From the NCBI GenBank assembly GCA_934045075.1, contig OW203745.1, forward strand, positions 14,418,184-14,482,183: 64,000 nucleotides of DNA. The letters are read 5' to 3'. Source of the DNA: Yponomeuta sedellus. Taxonomy: Eukaryota; Arthropoda; Insecta; Lepidoptera; Yponomeutidae. This document shows positions 34,701 to 43,385 of this stretch, piece after piece. Position 1 is the first letter of the stretch. Every line of letters begins with the position of its first letter. The position numbers were made by a program, and so were the translations under genes. The notes below the pieces were generated by a model that was not told the DNA's origin, did no database searches, and saw nothing but the letters and a program-made list of their open reading frames with translations.

Positions 34701-37655
34701 GTCACGAAGTTCTCCGCTGACTTAGTAATTAACATACCTAAAGGCAGACAAGTTTCTTATGACACGTGTCGTGCGTTTTTGTTTGCTATAGATTAGGCCG
34801 AACAAGTTGATAGAAATAGTAGGCCAGCCATCTGAAACATGGTAGCAGTCACACTAGTAAGCCAATTTTTTACGTAGCCATACATCGCTGTTGAAAACAA
34901 ATAGATAGATTGATTATTTCTTTGGTACCATAGAAAAATAAACCTTATCTTCTAAATATTTCAAAACTAGAAATTGGCACCAAAAAGGCCTCCGCTCAGT
35001 TTTATGCCGTGGCCGATACGGACCCCGTCGCTAGTTTTAAAATAATAGTTAAAATATTCGAAAATAATAATATATTAGGGGACTCGATGGTTGTGCACGA
35101 AGGCTTGTCTATCACAGATATTATAATAATACTTGCTGACCACACAAACGTCATCTTAGCCGTCACCTCACGACCTATTGTCAGACCTATCAAATATTTA
35201 CAAAATAAATCATAAAAACCGCTAAATCTATAATCCATTTCGAAGGAGTTCGATAACAAACACTGCCATGATATTTTTACTTATTCATTCATTCATTTAT
35301 TCATTTGCAAGCATACACGGTACATTTTATATAAGTAAATTAATTGTAATTTACTTATATAAAATGCTCTTAACTATTGAGTTAAGAGCATGCGTGATGC
35401 GCCAGTATCTGGCATGCAAAATTGTTTGCAGTTAATATTGCACTTGTTTTTACCTGTTGGTATTTAAGAGTCAATATCAACTTATTAAATTACAATTGTA
35501 TATTATTGAAATTAAATTATCAAATTCTTAAATTATTAATTAATAAAAATAGACAGAATAGAAAATTATGTACATCACAACAAAATATAAAAATAGTATC
35601 AATAGTGGGTACATTAAATTCAGATTATAATTTTAATTTTAAAAAATCTTCAATTTTATAAATGGAATTCTCACATAAACTTATAAACAATTTCTTTTTG
35701 AATATCCTAAATTGCAGATTGGATATACATTCTGGTAGGGCATTATACAGTTTCATTGACATGTAGTGGCAATTTTTCGCAAATGATGTTGTTTTATGAG
35801 GTAATCCGGCCAAACGATTTGGGTATCTAGCAGAGAATGCGCAATCTTTTACTTGGAAGTCCCCAATATTTTTTTTATATGAGCGAGTGATAGTGCTCTT
35901 CCACTATAAAGGGAAATTTCTCGCCAAACAGATCGTAGGTATGCCTGGGGACAGCCGGTCCAACTATTGTTAGTCGGACGGTATATTTATGATATGTCAT
36001 ATGAAACACTTTGATTGCGCCATGCAGGAATGTTGGAGTAATGTCGGAGGTGCAGGAATGTTTGTTGTGCCCGCGCAGAGTTGGCAGGTGCTCGCCACAA
36101 TGCCTTTTCTAGTAATGACTAAGATTAAGCATTCAGGAATTCAATTAATTCAACAGCACTTGTATATTTTTGGTTTATGTATGTAGAGGAGAAACAGTGG
36201 CGAAAAACTGAACGTTGACTTTCGCGCCTTCTAGAAAAAGACATACAAATTTGAAACCTCGCCTTTGATTGCAGATAAAGATGACAGTATTCCGTCCGGA
36301 CCCCATTCAGTACACGGATGTGGAAGTGGAGGTAGCGAAGAAGCCTGGCAAAGGCTTGGGGCTGGGCTTGATGGCTCGAACGCCAGCGCCCGGAGTCTAC
36401 ATCTCTGATCTGGTGAGTAATTACTGCATACGCAGCCTAGGTACGTCCTCGAGTAGAAATAGCTAGTTGCTATGCCTACATTAAATCACAGAGATCCTGC
36501 ATTGGATTCCAGCAAAGTTATGTACAACTGTACAAATGGACTCCCTGACGAAACGAACCCGTCCTAAACAACTTCGGAAACTACAGTACCTTCCTACCTA
36601 CTATCGCATTATAACAACTATTATGGGATTTGTACAGCGGAGTACATTCTTGGAATGATTTTAAACGATCTTGCCACAAACCGAAATTGCTGAAAAAAAA
36701 CTTGTTCGAAACAAATAAGTTGTTTTGTATTTAATATGTATTCAAATATGTATAAAAAAGGCGAAGAAAGAGATCGTGAAAAATCTCTGTGTATCTGAGG
36801 TGTTCACATACCTACCTGAGAAATAGCCAATCATCGGTGGGCACGCGTGGTGATTAAAACTTTACTCTCTCTCTCTCTTAAGCCTTTTCTCATAAAGAGA
36901 GAGGGGTATATGTTAAAGGCGTATGCTTATTGTTATACGTCTTACTGCAAGGCACAGGTGTACTCTTAGAAGTCTTAGAGAACGATTATGGGCTTCATTT
37001 ACACGCAACACTTCACCTTACACATCAGTTGCTTAGGCTTACTCGCGAATTTCTGATGAGATAGCAGAAATAGTACGCAGTTCACTCAACGAAAGCTTGC
37101 TTGATTTTCCGACACAACGTTACCAGAGAATTATATCACCAGTTAGTTAATCACTGTGGTGAATTTAGGCTCTAATTAGGCGAATAGGATAGCAGATATA
37201 TTTCAGTTGCCTTGCCAACGTACCGTCGCACATCATCACCATCGTAATCAGCCGGTATGAGTCTACTGCTGGACATAGGCCTCTTCCAACTTACCCAGCG
37301 ATATCGTCGCACGCCGATGACAAAACAATTGAACATCAAACGTTGACTATGGTCGAGCTAATGTCCGTTCAAGCTAACTTTCGCCACGCCTTCCAGCCAT
37401 AATTTTTCAAACTTACCTTACGGATCTCTGTACCATTACAAGGAATTATAAAATATAAGTTTGCACTGGTGCCTTCCTCTTCAGATCCCAGGCGGCCCCG
37501 CTGACCTGGACAGCCGTCTCCAGCGCGGAGACATCCTCCACTCCATCGATGGCAAAGATCTCTCTGCAGCAGACCATGAGACTGCGGCAGCAACTGCCAA
37601 GGCCGTGGGTGCACGAGCCGTCATCAAAGTCAAGAGGTTCAAGATCGTCCGGTAA
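22638..37655 (+). CDS. inaD: INAD-like multi-PDZ scaffold protein, C-terminal 330 residues (8 exons)
   Basis: Joining 22638-22739, 25855-25926, 26527-26632, 29766-29882, 30413-30537, 31807-31968, 36275-36412 and 37485-37655 gives one frame of 330 residues ending in TAA. All splice sites are GT-AG and all phases agree. Three PDZ domains are visible: residues 1-77 (ligand loop SSLGIMI), 149-236 (loop QTLGLLI) and 244-328 (loop KGLGLGL). A proline/threonine-rich linker of about 70 residues separates the first two, but only about 8 residues separate the last two, and the protein ends just after the last. That spacing, and runs such as GIFISDIQEGSAAE and DSRLQRGDI, match PDZ3-PDZ4-PDZ5 of fly INAD, from family knowledge rather than a search. 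INAD gathers TRP channel, phospholipase C-beta and eye PKC in photoreceptor rhabdomeres. The related PATJ/MUPP1 scaffolds are the main alternative. The 5' exons for PDZ1-2 were not found in the window. Confidence 0.8.
23257..23470. mobile_element. MITE, about 214 bp, in inaD intron
   Basis: The ends GTCTGTTAGCTTTTAGAATA and its near-complement at 23440-23470 are inverted repeats of about 30 bp (shared ATACCTCGG inside). Target duplication unclear. Confidence 0.75.
23605..23980 (-). repeat. 5S-like SINE with internal duplication
   Basis: A segment of about 132 bp beginning ACGGGTCTCTTCCGGTATCG occurs twice (from 23645 and from 23777). The 5S-like head is missing: the copy stops at GGCCTTGCGAAG. 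The duplicate halves have diverged slightly, so the duplication is old. Confidence 0.8.
24215..24395. repeat. tRNA-like SINE, head-to-head tails
   Basis: A - strand tail and box B (24215-24312) meet a + strand box B and tail (24313-24390). The two tRNA-like halves join around GACCCCTGGCGCGGATAGCC, forming a long snapback with most of each tRNA-like part lost. Confidence 0.75.
25085..25175. repeat. 5S-like SINE fragments, rearranged
   Basis: GAAGGTTAGGCCAT (- strand piece) is followed by TTAACCTTCCTACGATG and GTGCCCCAGCAGTGGG (+ strand piece). Two short fragments lie in opposite orientation. Confidence 0.6.
25461..25532. repeat. perfect 32-bp inverted repeat in inaD intron
   Basis: Arms 25461-25492 and 25501-25532 are exact reverse complements with an 8-nt loop. 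The left arm starts TTTTACACCAACTAAACTTC. It lies 323 bp before exon b. Confidence 0.92.
25855..25926 (+). CDS. inaD: inaD exon b (PDZ3 middle)
   Basis: It encodes 24 residues with the PDZ core AGLQIGDMILGVNQDS. Acceptor TTTTTTCCAG, donor GTAAGT. Phase 0 at both ends. Confidence 0.9.
26210..26292 (-). repeat. tRNA-like SINE tail fragment
   Basis: Contains TTTTTAATGCACTAACCCAT, GCTAAGGACAATTT and TTTTTAGAGGCTAAA, then breaks off. Confidence 0.7.
26527..26632 (+). CDS. inaD: inaD exon c (PDZ3 end, linker)
   Basis: It encodes helix B and the last strand (AAAMLKRTEGVVVLTVCNP) and then an acidic, charged linker. Acceptor TTTCAG, donor GTAAGC. One base is left over for the next exon. Confidence 0.9.
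26650..27860. other. intron sequence without recognised elements
   Basis: AT-rich inaD intron DNA. A short tandem AACCGTGAAGCTTGA-type doublet occurs near 26730-26760. No coding or repeat family was recognised in the rest. Confidence 0.5.
27862..28215 (-). repeat. 5S-like SINE, subfamily B, near full length
   Basis: On the - strand the 5S-like blocks read GATCACGAAGGTTAAGCAAC, ACAGGGCGCGTTTAGTGCAT and GGATGGGTAAAACCGTC. It ends in GATGGG-type tail sequence and a CATCAT run at the left edge. Confidence 0.85.
28300..28830. repeat. tandem array with alternating unit types
   Basis: Seven copies of GTATTTGGTTAGTGCA start at about 28302, 28388, 28469, 28543, 28625, 28700 and 28771, spaced 71-86 bp. 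After the first, units preceded by TTATTC and by TTATGC alternate. Translated frames through it are an artefact of the repeat. Confidence 0.9.
29110..29260 (-). repeat. tRNA-like SINE, partial, deleted
   Basis: Tail and box B (GGGATTCGAACCCGCAAACT) are present on the - strand. The tRNA-like half is then missing, and GGACTAAATAGGTTTTTAAA follows, as if a head-to-head pair had collapsed. Confidence 0.7.
29468..29656. mobile_element. MITE, TA target duplication, in inaD intron
   Basis: Shorter relative of 16180-16426: ends CAGTCAATTTATC and GGATAAATAGACTG, with TA at 29466-29467 and 29657-29658. It stops about 110 bp before exon d. Confidence 0.8.
29766..29882 (+). CDS. inaD: inaD exon d (Pro/Ser/Thr-rich linker)
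   Basis: It encodes about 39 residues of disordered linker between two PDZ domains, with many P, S, T and K and no domain. Its phase matches both neighbours: it completes a split Asp codon on the left and leaves one base on the right. Donor GTAAGT. Confidence 0.78.
30190..30310 (-). repeat. LINE 3'-end fragment in inaD intron
   Basis: Reads TTCTTTATTGCACAATAAGC and TTTTCTTCCAGCTAACCTTG. A similar fragment is at 33120-33240 (TTTCTTCCAGCAAACCTTGG). Confidence 0.5.
30413..30537 (+). CDS. inaD: inaD exon e (PDZ4 start)
   Basis: It encodes the linker end EPPPDPATVPIVSNKD and the first strands with the loop QTLGLLILGG. Acceptor TTTATTTTTCAG, donor GTAAGT. A 38-bp tandem array begins about 50 bp after the donor. 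Confidence 0.88.
30580..30918. repeat. 38-bp tandem array just after inaD exon e
   Basis: AGTTACGTGA or a close variant recurs at about 30588, 30625, 30663, 30701, 30739, 30777, 30815, 30853 and 30892, a strict 38-bp step (37 and 39 at the edges). Units alternate partly between CTACGAAACC and CTACTAAAAC. Confidence 0.92.
31075..31172 (-). repeat. tRNA-derived SINE, family 3
   Basis: On the - strand it shows a box A-like GGCGTATCCCAGTGGGTAGA and box B-like CCCGGATTTGATTCCC. It matches the + strand copy at 49855-49990. The adjacent AACATTGT/AACAACG-GAGGAAAC-type body is also shared. Confidence 0.65.
31807..31968 (+). CDS. inaD: inaD exon f (PDZ4 core)
   Basis: It encodes 54 residues with AAGKDGRLKAGDQIVECGG, the conserved G-R-L-x-x-G-D-x-I block of PDZ domains, and helix B (MTHERICLTIKQ). 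Acceptor CCCCTACCAG, donor GTTAGT. Confidence 0.92.
32010..32140 (-). repeat. 5S-like SINE tail fragment
   Basis: It has the CCCAACTGCTGGGGCACGGG stem-loop and GGTTAGGCCATACTCGACC, starting about 40 bp after the donor of exon f. Confidence 0.75.
32283..32925 (-). repeat. tRNA-like SINE tandem dimer, about 308-bp period
   Basis: Two nearly identical units lie head to tail (box B CGGGA(C/T)TCGAACCCGCAAC at about 32318 and 32626, 308 bp apart). An inverted tail scrap follows at about 32875-32925. Both units keep TACCAATTGTGCCAATGGGC, so they share a diagnostic change and arose from one source. Confidence 0.88.
33520..33705 (+). repeat. 5S-like SINE, tail two-thirds
   Basis: + strand copy beginning at ATGTAATGGCAGTC and ending GCCCCAGCAGTGGGGACATG. 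The 5S-like head is absent. Confidence 0.75.
34000..34142 (+). repeat. LINE 3' end with TCTA tail
   Basis: Ends ATGTACAATAAAGTGTTCTC followed by TATCTATC. Same family as 57940-58075. Confidence 0.65.
34966..35215 (+). other. unidentified open frame, possible exon or decayed gene
   Basis: A frame of about 80 codons ends at TAA 35213-35215. It reads KKASAQFYAVADTDPVASFK, then VVHEGLSITDIIIILADHTN and a basic end. It does not fall in any repeat seen here and its composition is protein-like. There is an AG just upstream (AAAACTAG) but the pyrimidine tract is weak. It lies in the inaD intron between exons f and g and could be an unrelated retrocopy. No function can be assigned. Confidence 0.3.
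35323..35366. repeat. perfect 20-bp inverted repeat
   Basis: Arms 35323-35342 and 35347-35366 (CATTTTATATAAGTAAATTA and its complement), loop ATTG. Confidence 0.9.
35625..35825 (-). pseudogene. LINE ORF2 C-terminal fragment
   Basis: The - strand frame reads HYMSMKLYNALPECISNLQF, then FKKKLFISLCE and YKIEDFLKL before the stop. This is the same C-terminal layout as 4205-4424 but a different family. It continues into the repeat at 35880-35985. Confidence 0.65.
36275..36412 (+). CDS. inaD: inaD exon g (PDZ4 end, PDZ5 start)
   Basis: It encodes the last strand of PDZ4 (IKMTVFRPDP), a very short linker and the PDZ5 loop KKPGKGLGLGLM. Acceptor TTGATTGCAG, donor GTGAGT. The short linker means the two domains probably pack as one unit, as in fly INAD. 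Confidence 0.92.
37485..37655 (+). CDS. inaD: inaD terminal coding exon (PDZ5 end)
   Basis: It encodes 56 residues with SRLQRGDILHSIDGKDL and the last strand AVIKVKRFKIVR, then TAA. Acceptor CCTCTTCAG. It is GC-rich compared with the flanking introns. No cysteine occurs in this PDZ. Confidence 0.92.
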   Translation: MPGGPADLDSRLQRGDILHSIDGKDLSAADHETAAATAKAVGARAVIKVKRFKIVR

Positions 37656-38395
37656 TTTAAGGATCATTTAGGTTTTGTTACACTTATGAAGGTTATACAA
37701 AGACATCGTGAAGAATTTCCGGCGGGGATATTGTTTCGAATTATGAAATTGTCTTGGTCGTTCATCACTGCTTAAATACCGAAATCCTAGTATGACTTAC
37801 GGCCCACGGGTCCACAGGAGAGAATTTAATTGAATAGATTTACGGCCGATCTCGTTCTCTGTTCTACAAAGGCTTTAGTGAACTATCGGGTTGAAGACCA
37901 CTGGGATTGGCAACTCTGAAAGAGGCTTATAATCAGCAGTAGGTTTTATTCAGGGGTTGGATAATGGATGACTTACGGAGTTGAAATCTGAACACTGACA
38001 GTAAAAACGAGTCATACAAAATCGTGAGCTGTGTTACAATCGGAGTATCTCTGGTCAATCAAACCAGAAATAAGACGATTTGTTTAAACTTTAATAACCT
38101 CCGAATCTAAAATCAGTGGGCCATAGGTTAGTCACATCTGCCTCGGGACTACCAACTTAGGACTGATGAAGTAAAAAAGCTTTGAAATGAAACCCATGAT
38201 ACCTAGAACGCCTGCAAGTTCTGCATATTAAGGATCAAGATTATGGAATGACCGAAAACTAAAGAAAATGCGGTCTGGCTTGAGAGAGGCTCACATCCCT
38301 GGAATGCTGCAATCGTGTAGAATTGTTTTTGTGATTCTATGCGGACGGCAACAGTAAATGGTGTCAAGTTGACGTATGAATAAATTTATTTATTG
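37656..38395 (+). other. inaD: probable inaD 3' UTR
   Basis: Free of recognised repeats. AATAAA at 38389-38394 is the first good polyadenylation signal after the stop, giving a UTR of about 750 bases. No direct transcript evidence. Confidence 0.5.
38389..38394 (+). terminator. inaD: candidate polyadenylation signal of inaD
   Basis: AATAAA, 734 bases after the stop codon, followed by a T-rich stretch. Confidence 0.45.
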
Positions 38396-38627
38396 TTTAC
38401 TTTAAGTGATTAGAAACCTGTTAGCAGAAATAGCTGAGAATTTACTTGCTATGACCAATGACTAGAAGCTGTGTATCTATGTAGAGATAGTTTAGTTAGG
38501 CACGTATGGCTAAGTTACAGGACGTAACAAAAAACACTTTTTAAAAAACATTTTTAAAAAAAAACTGCATAGGTAGTACGACGACGACGCGAGTCACGCG
38601 TTTTGTGGCGATGTCAGAATGATAAAT

Positions 38628-39108
38628 GAACCGCTCACTGCAGAAAGGAAACATGTACCCAAAACAAAACTTTTCAGGAGACACAAAAAACTGCTGCCTG
38701 TACGTAATACAGAGAGTATTGTAAGGAGGTTCGAAATTTCATTGATGCCGGTAAGTCGCCCATTAGCTCAGTTGGGAGAGCGCTGGCACGGTTAGCCAGA
38801 GGTCGCGGGTTCGAGTCCTGACGTGGGTGGAATGTTTAGCCCCTAGGTTTTTAAAATTGTACTTGGCACGGGTTAGTGCATTAAAAAGAGTATAACAAAA
38901 AACTGTGCACTGAAAAAGGACATGATGCCTTTTGGCAGTAAACAAAACTCTTAGCATGACGTCACACTATTAATTTTAACGACAGTTGTTTCTTTTTTAC
39001 AGTAAACGACGTACATTACTCTCTCAAAACATATTTTTGACAGAAACTCCATTTGGCCGCTGTGCACACATGTTTCCTTTCTGCAGTAAGCGATTCAAAT
39101 GTCAGAAT
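38628..39108. mobile_element. MITE interrupted by a SINE
   Basis: The ends TGAACCGCTCACTGCAGAAA and its near-complement at about 39078-39108 are inverted repeats (with GGAAACATGT inside). Without the SINE at 694-905 of this kilobase it matches the uninterrupted 250-bp copy at 59453-59702. Confidence 0.82.
38694..38894 (+). repeat. tRNA-like SINE with 11-bp target duplication
   Basis: ACAAAAAACTG is present at 38683-38693 and 38895-38905. The inserted 201 bp runs from CTGCCTGTACGTAATACAGA through TAGCTCAGTTGGGAGAGCGC and GGGTTCGAGTCC to a short A-rich end. The uninterrupted MITE at 59453-59702 is the empty site. Confidence 0.9.
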
Positions 39109-39685
39109 TCGACAATTAATGTACTGGAAAGTCACGACTTTTGACGTAAAAACTCCCGACTTTAGTCATCGCACTACCCAGGCAGTTGATGGCACATCTC
39201 ATCATATTTAGATCCGGTGATGACGTCACAAAAATTGGGGTCGTAGCGTAGCGAAAGTCCATGAAGAAGCATCGAATTTTAATTACTGTTTCGTGTAAAA
39301 AGATAATCTCAGTATTGCCAACATTACAGCCACAATATCCTACCAACTGATGAATATTACTTAAAATATATTTAATGTTAAGGTTTACATGTTTATCGTT
39401 AGGCCGAAATGACCCTTAAGTTTGTATAAAATATTTTCACGTAAATATACAAAGTTAGATTTCTCCTCAGTATTTGTAATTTTAGTGGAACTTTTAGTGC
39501 GCCTTGTTGATCAGTAACTAGTTACATAGTTATTTACATAACGTTATTGTCATAACGAATAGTTTGAACGTTTCAATAAGGGTGTTTCAAATAACAATAA
39601 AAAAACAGTATCCCGATCACGTAATCTGTTGATTTGAGAACCTATATTATTTTCGTGTCTACTTTGCATCTACGTAATGAGATGA

Positions 39686-40019
39686 AGCGCTCGTGGCCTA
39701 GTCAAACCGAGTGATTGGAATCAATCACTCGAGTTAAGCAACAACAGGCGCGGTCAGGTGCTGGGTGGGTGACCGTCCCGTTATTACCGCAAGTGGCATT
39801 TTTCCGAGCGCTTCAGTGCTTCGCAAGGCACGTTAAGCCGCTGGTGCCGGCTGTCATGTAATGGCAGTCATAGGCGGCTTGATAACTTCAGGCCCGCCAC
39901 TATCTTACAACCCTCCACCAACCCGGACTTGGCCCCCGTGGTGGAGTATAGCCTAACCTTCCTGCAATGCAGGAAGAGACCCGTGCCCCAGCAGTGGGGA
40001 CATACAGGGTTGTTATCGC
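39686..40019 (+). repeat. 5S-like SINE, full length with 10-bp target duplication
   Basis: AATGAGATGA flanks it (39676-39685 and 40020-40029). On the + strand it starts AGCGCTCGTGGCCTAGTC, then the palindrome GTGATTGGAATCAATCAC, then TTAAGCAACAACAGGCGCGG and GGGTGGGTGACCG, the 5S-like promoter region. It ends CCCCAGCAGTGGGGACATAC plus GTTGTTATCGC. An empty target is present at about 50200-50235. Confidence 0.92.
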
Positions 40020-41274
40020 AATGAGATGATTTTTACAGCGTCTAGTGGCATCTTCACTCACACTAGATGAGTGAAGCGACTCTCATACGCTGCAGTGCCT
40101 GGGACATGGGTGCCAATTCTGACTTCTTTAGCAAATACGTCGTATACGACTCTAAGGCTTATGACCTGGAATTCAAGGTAACAAGTCGAGCGACAGCCAA
40201 AATCTGTATTCTGAACGCCATGCTACGTTGTATTCGAATGAAAAAATTAATGTCTAATGACTCTGTCGAGTTTTATCTTAATTTTATTCGACAAATGTCT
40301 AACTTGAACAAAAATCTTGTTGGAACATAATTATTTGAACAGGAATTTGAAAAAGGAACTAGTTTTTCTAAATTGTTTTACAACTACCTCGGACTGACAA
40401 GTATAAAGCTTCCTAGAAACCCATTGTTTTGTTCAAGGACAAGAGAAGATCAGGGTCTGTTTACTGACTTTGCCAAACAAAATTAACAGGCAAATATTAT
40501 ATTTCTTATTTACAAAAACATGATTCCTCTAAAACATTTCTCAGAGGCAGTTTATTTAATCTGTGGTTATGTTTTTCCTTTTAACACAGTATATTTTAAC
40601 TGCTTCTCAGGAGAATTTTACAGAATCATGTTTTTACAAATGAAACCGTTTTATTTTCCTGAGGAGTATGACTTCGTGCATGGCACATAACCTCCTCAAT
40701 ACCTTGATCTACAGATTTAATAATATATTTAACATTATAATAATTCATTTCTACATTATTTTCTAAGTCAGGATTGTGGAGGTTAAATATCCAATTATAC
40801 GCCACTCAGGGCGAGGCCGAAGGTCAAGACTATAAATAAATAAATAGCCACATACTTCGGCCTCGCTTTGAATGTAGCTCGGCCTTCGCCATAGAAATGC
40901 ATAATATGTCCAGAAATGCGTATGAAAATTTCGTTAGCGCTAGAAAGTTCATTAGCGCCACCAATGAAAATGACATAATTTATTAAATAAATAAATACAT
41001 AAAACAAATCGCATTTGTAAAAGTGACTTACACTTCTCTTAATTATTTATTTATTTATTTCTTTTTGGGAAACTTGCAGCTTACATAAACATGGACAGTT
41101 CTTAATGACTAACTATAAAAATAAGTTTCCGCATATGGTAACTAAGTATAAAATATGTGCAAGTTATATAAAATGAGTTTAAACTACACTACAGCACCGA
41201 GGATCGATTCTTAATCGAGTTCTTCGTCACGTACGTATTCAAATTTTTATGTTCATGTTCCATGGATCATTTAG

Positions 41275-41655
41275 CCTCTAAATAGGTTTTTAAATTTGTT
41301 CCTTAGCACGGGTTAGTGCATTAAAAATAAAAAAAAATAGTGTAATCATATGGGTACAGTGACATCGTTCCGATGTTAAAACCTAACTGCAAAGTAGGTG
41401 GTCGGGGCTGTAAGTAATGCAATTTGCTTAAGTCAGATGTCGCTGCCTGTACGTAATACAGAGAATGTTGTAAAGAGGTTCGAAATTTCACTGATGTAGT
41501 GAGTCACCCATTGGCTCAATTAGTAGAGCGCTGGTACGGATAGCCAGAGGTTGCGGGTTCGAATCCCGGCATGGGTGAAATTTTTAGCCTCTAAATAGGT
41601 TTTTAAATTTGTTCCTTAGCACGGGTTAGTGCATTAAAAATAAAAATAGTGTATC
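41275..41655 (+). repeat. tRNA-like SINE with direct terminal repeats
   Basis: The tail (TTTAGCCTCTAAATAGGTTT to AGTGCATTAAAAATAAAA, about 65 bp) occurs both before and after a full SINE body. This is what remains of a head-to-tail dimer with the first body lost. The tRNA-like part reads TGGCTCAATTAGTAGAGCGC...GGGTTCGAATCCC. Confidence 0.85.
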
Positions 41656-41793
41656 CATGGATCATGTTTTACCTAAAATATACGTGGTCGCGGGTTGTAA
41701 AATCTCATAACTTGAAGGAATTACTTATAATTCTTTCTTATCTTGGGGCAGAGATTCGAGTATTGTACGTTTTAATGTTTTTTTACATCATTA

Positions 41794-43143
41794 GGGGAAA
41801 GTGGGGGAAACACGAACACCTAAGGGAAAACTTAAATAAAACAGTGGAATTCGATCACAGAGATAGATAGATAGATAGATAGATAAAACATTTATTCACA
41901 TAAGACAGAGTTTCTTTATTTGATAATTCTATAGCTTACTTATCTGGCTACCGAATACACTGATTAACATTGATCTTTTTTTGATAAAATGTGATTGAAT
42001 GGAAAGAAAACAAAACCCTTAGTGTTCGGCTTTACCCGACAATAGTCGGGTAAACACGAACACCATTGGGGTAATTACGTACTAATATTAATAAGGACAG
42101 TAATTACATTTATAACCTGACGATGTTGACTATCCTTCAGTATAATTCTCGTGAGCCCATTTTTTACACACGTAGACATAATCCAGACTCTGTTCAAGAG
42201 GGAGCTATATATTTTATCACTCCAAAAAATACAAAAGTAGTGTTTTCCTTTTCGCCTTTTTTATTGTTTCGTATAAAATATTCTTTAAAGACTTATTTTT
42301 TTGAAATTCTTTAATATTCTTTTAATATCTTTGTTTAAAGGTTTTTTTATCACTACATTTCAGTTTTTATATTTGACATGTTTTTTTGCCATTTTTTCTG
42401 GTTTTATCGTGATTTCTTCTGCTTCAGCTCTTTTCGGTCTCGTTTCTGTTCTAACTGCTTTCTTTATATAGCTTATTTTTTCCTGATAGTGAGTTTTGAT
42501 ATTTTCAGAGATATAACAGGCAATTCAATGATCTTGGAACATTATAAGTTTGTAATGCCATGCCATCTTTAATATCATCTTTAGACTTTGTGAGATCTTC
42601 AATCAATCTTTCGAGCATCAATCGATCTTCGCTTTGTTTTTTCTTTTGTAATGTAACGTTTGTAATGAGATATCTGAAAAAATTATGAAAAAAAGATAAA
42701 CCGACAACAAAAAAAAAAGGAGTGGGGTAATGCCGAACGTTCGAGATTACCCGACATGGAGCGTTTGTCTTTACCCCGCTGGATTGAAAACAATAAAATA
42801 AAAAAAAAACATTTGGTCATATTTATTTTGCCGATTGTGTCATTGTCATTTAGCTGATTAATATGTGAGTATTTCACTACGTAAAAGTGGAATTACTACT
42901 GTAGATGGAAATAAAGCAACACGAACTTGAAATTACCAAAAAAACTACATCAAAAACATGCAAAATATTATGAAATGCATACCTTGATAAGTACATACGT
43001 CCGCGTCTCCTGTTTTGTTGACTAGTACTAGTGGTGGCGTAGTCTCCGAAATGCCGGCAAGTAAAATATGGTTATCTCTTCCTAACGCATTAGAACCATT
43101 GAATTCGGGATTACCCCGCGTTCGCGTTTCCCCCACTCTCCCC
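41794..43143. mobile_element. non-autonomous DNA transposon, 1350 bp, TA target duplication
   Basis: The ends GGGGAAAGTGGGGGAAACAC and the complement of GTTTCCCCCACTCTCCCC are inverted repeats of about 24 bp. TA flanks both sides (41792-41793, 43144-43145). Internal blocks repeat the theme (TCGGGTAAACACGAACACC near 42043, GGGTAATGCCGAACG near 42724). A GATA microsatellite sits at 41860-41884. No transposase frame was found. Confidence 0.75.
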
Positions 43144-43274
43144 TACCTACCATGACCAAAAGAAATGTTCCAAATAAATGACTTTTACGTATATAGGTGT
43201 TTAAATCATTGACTAAAACTGTTCAAAATAAGGATAAAAAGAAGATACACATAATTAAAACTGTTTTTGTGCGG

Positions 43275-43385
43275 ATTTATGGTCGTTTATTACATTTTTA
43301 CAATTTTCCGACGTTTCGGTACTTTTTCAGGTGCCGTGGTCTCTGATGACTGAGGTGACAGGCGTCTTTTAGAAAGCATTAACGG
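43275..43385. repeat. fragment with GACGTTTCGG core
   Basis: TTTTCCGACGTTTCGGTACT and AGGTGCCGTGGTCTC resemble the element around 19560-19720, which has an inverted pair of TTTCGCCAC-type arms. Confidence 0.4.
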
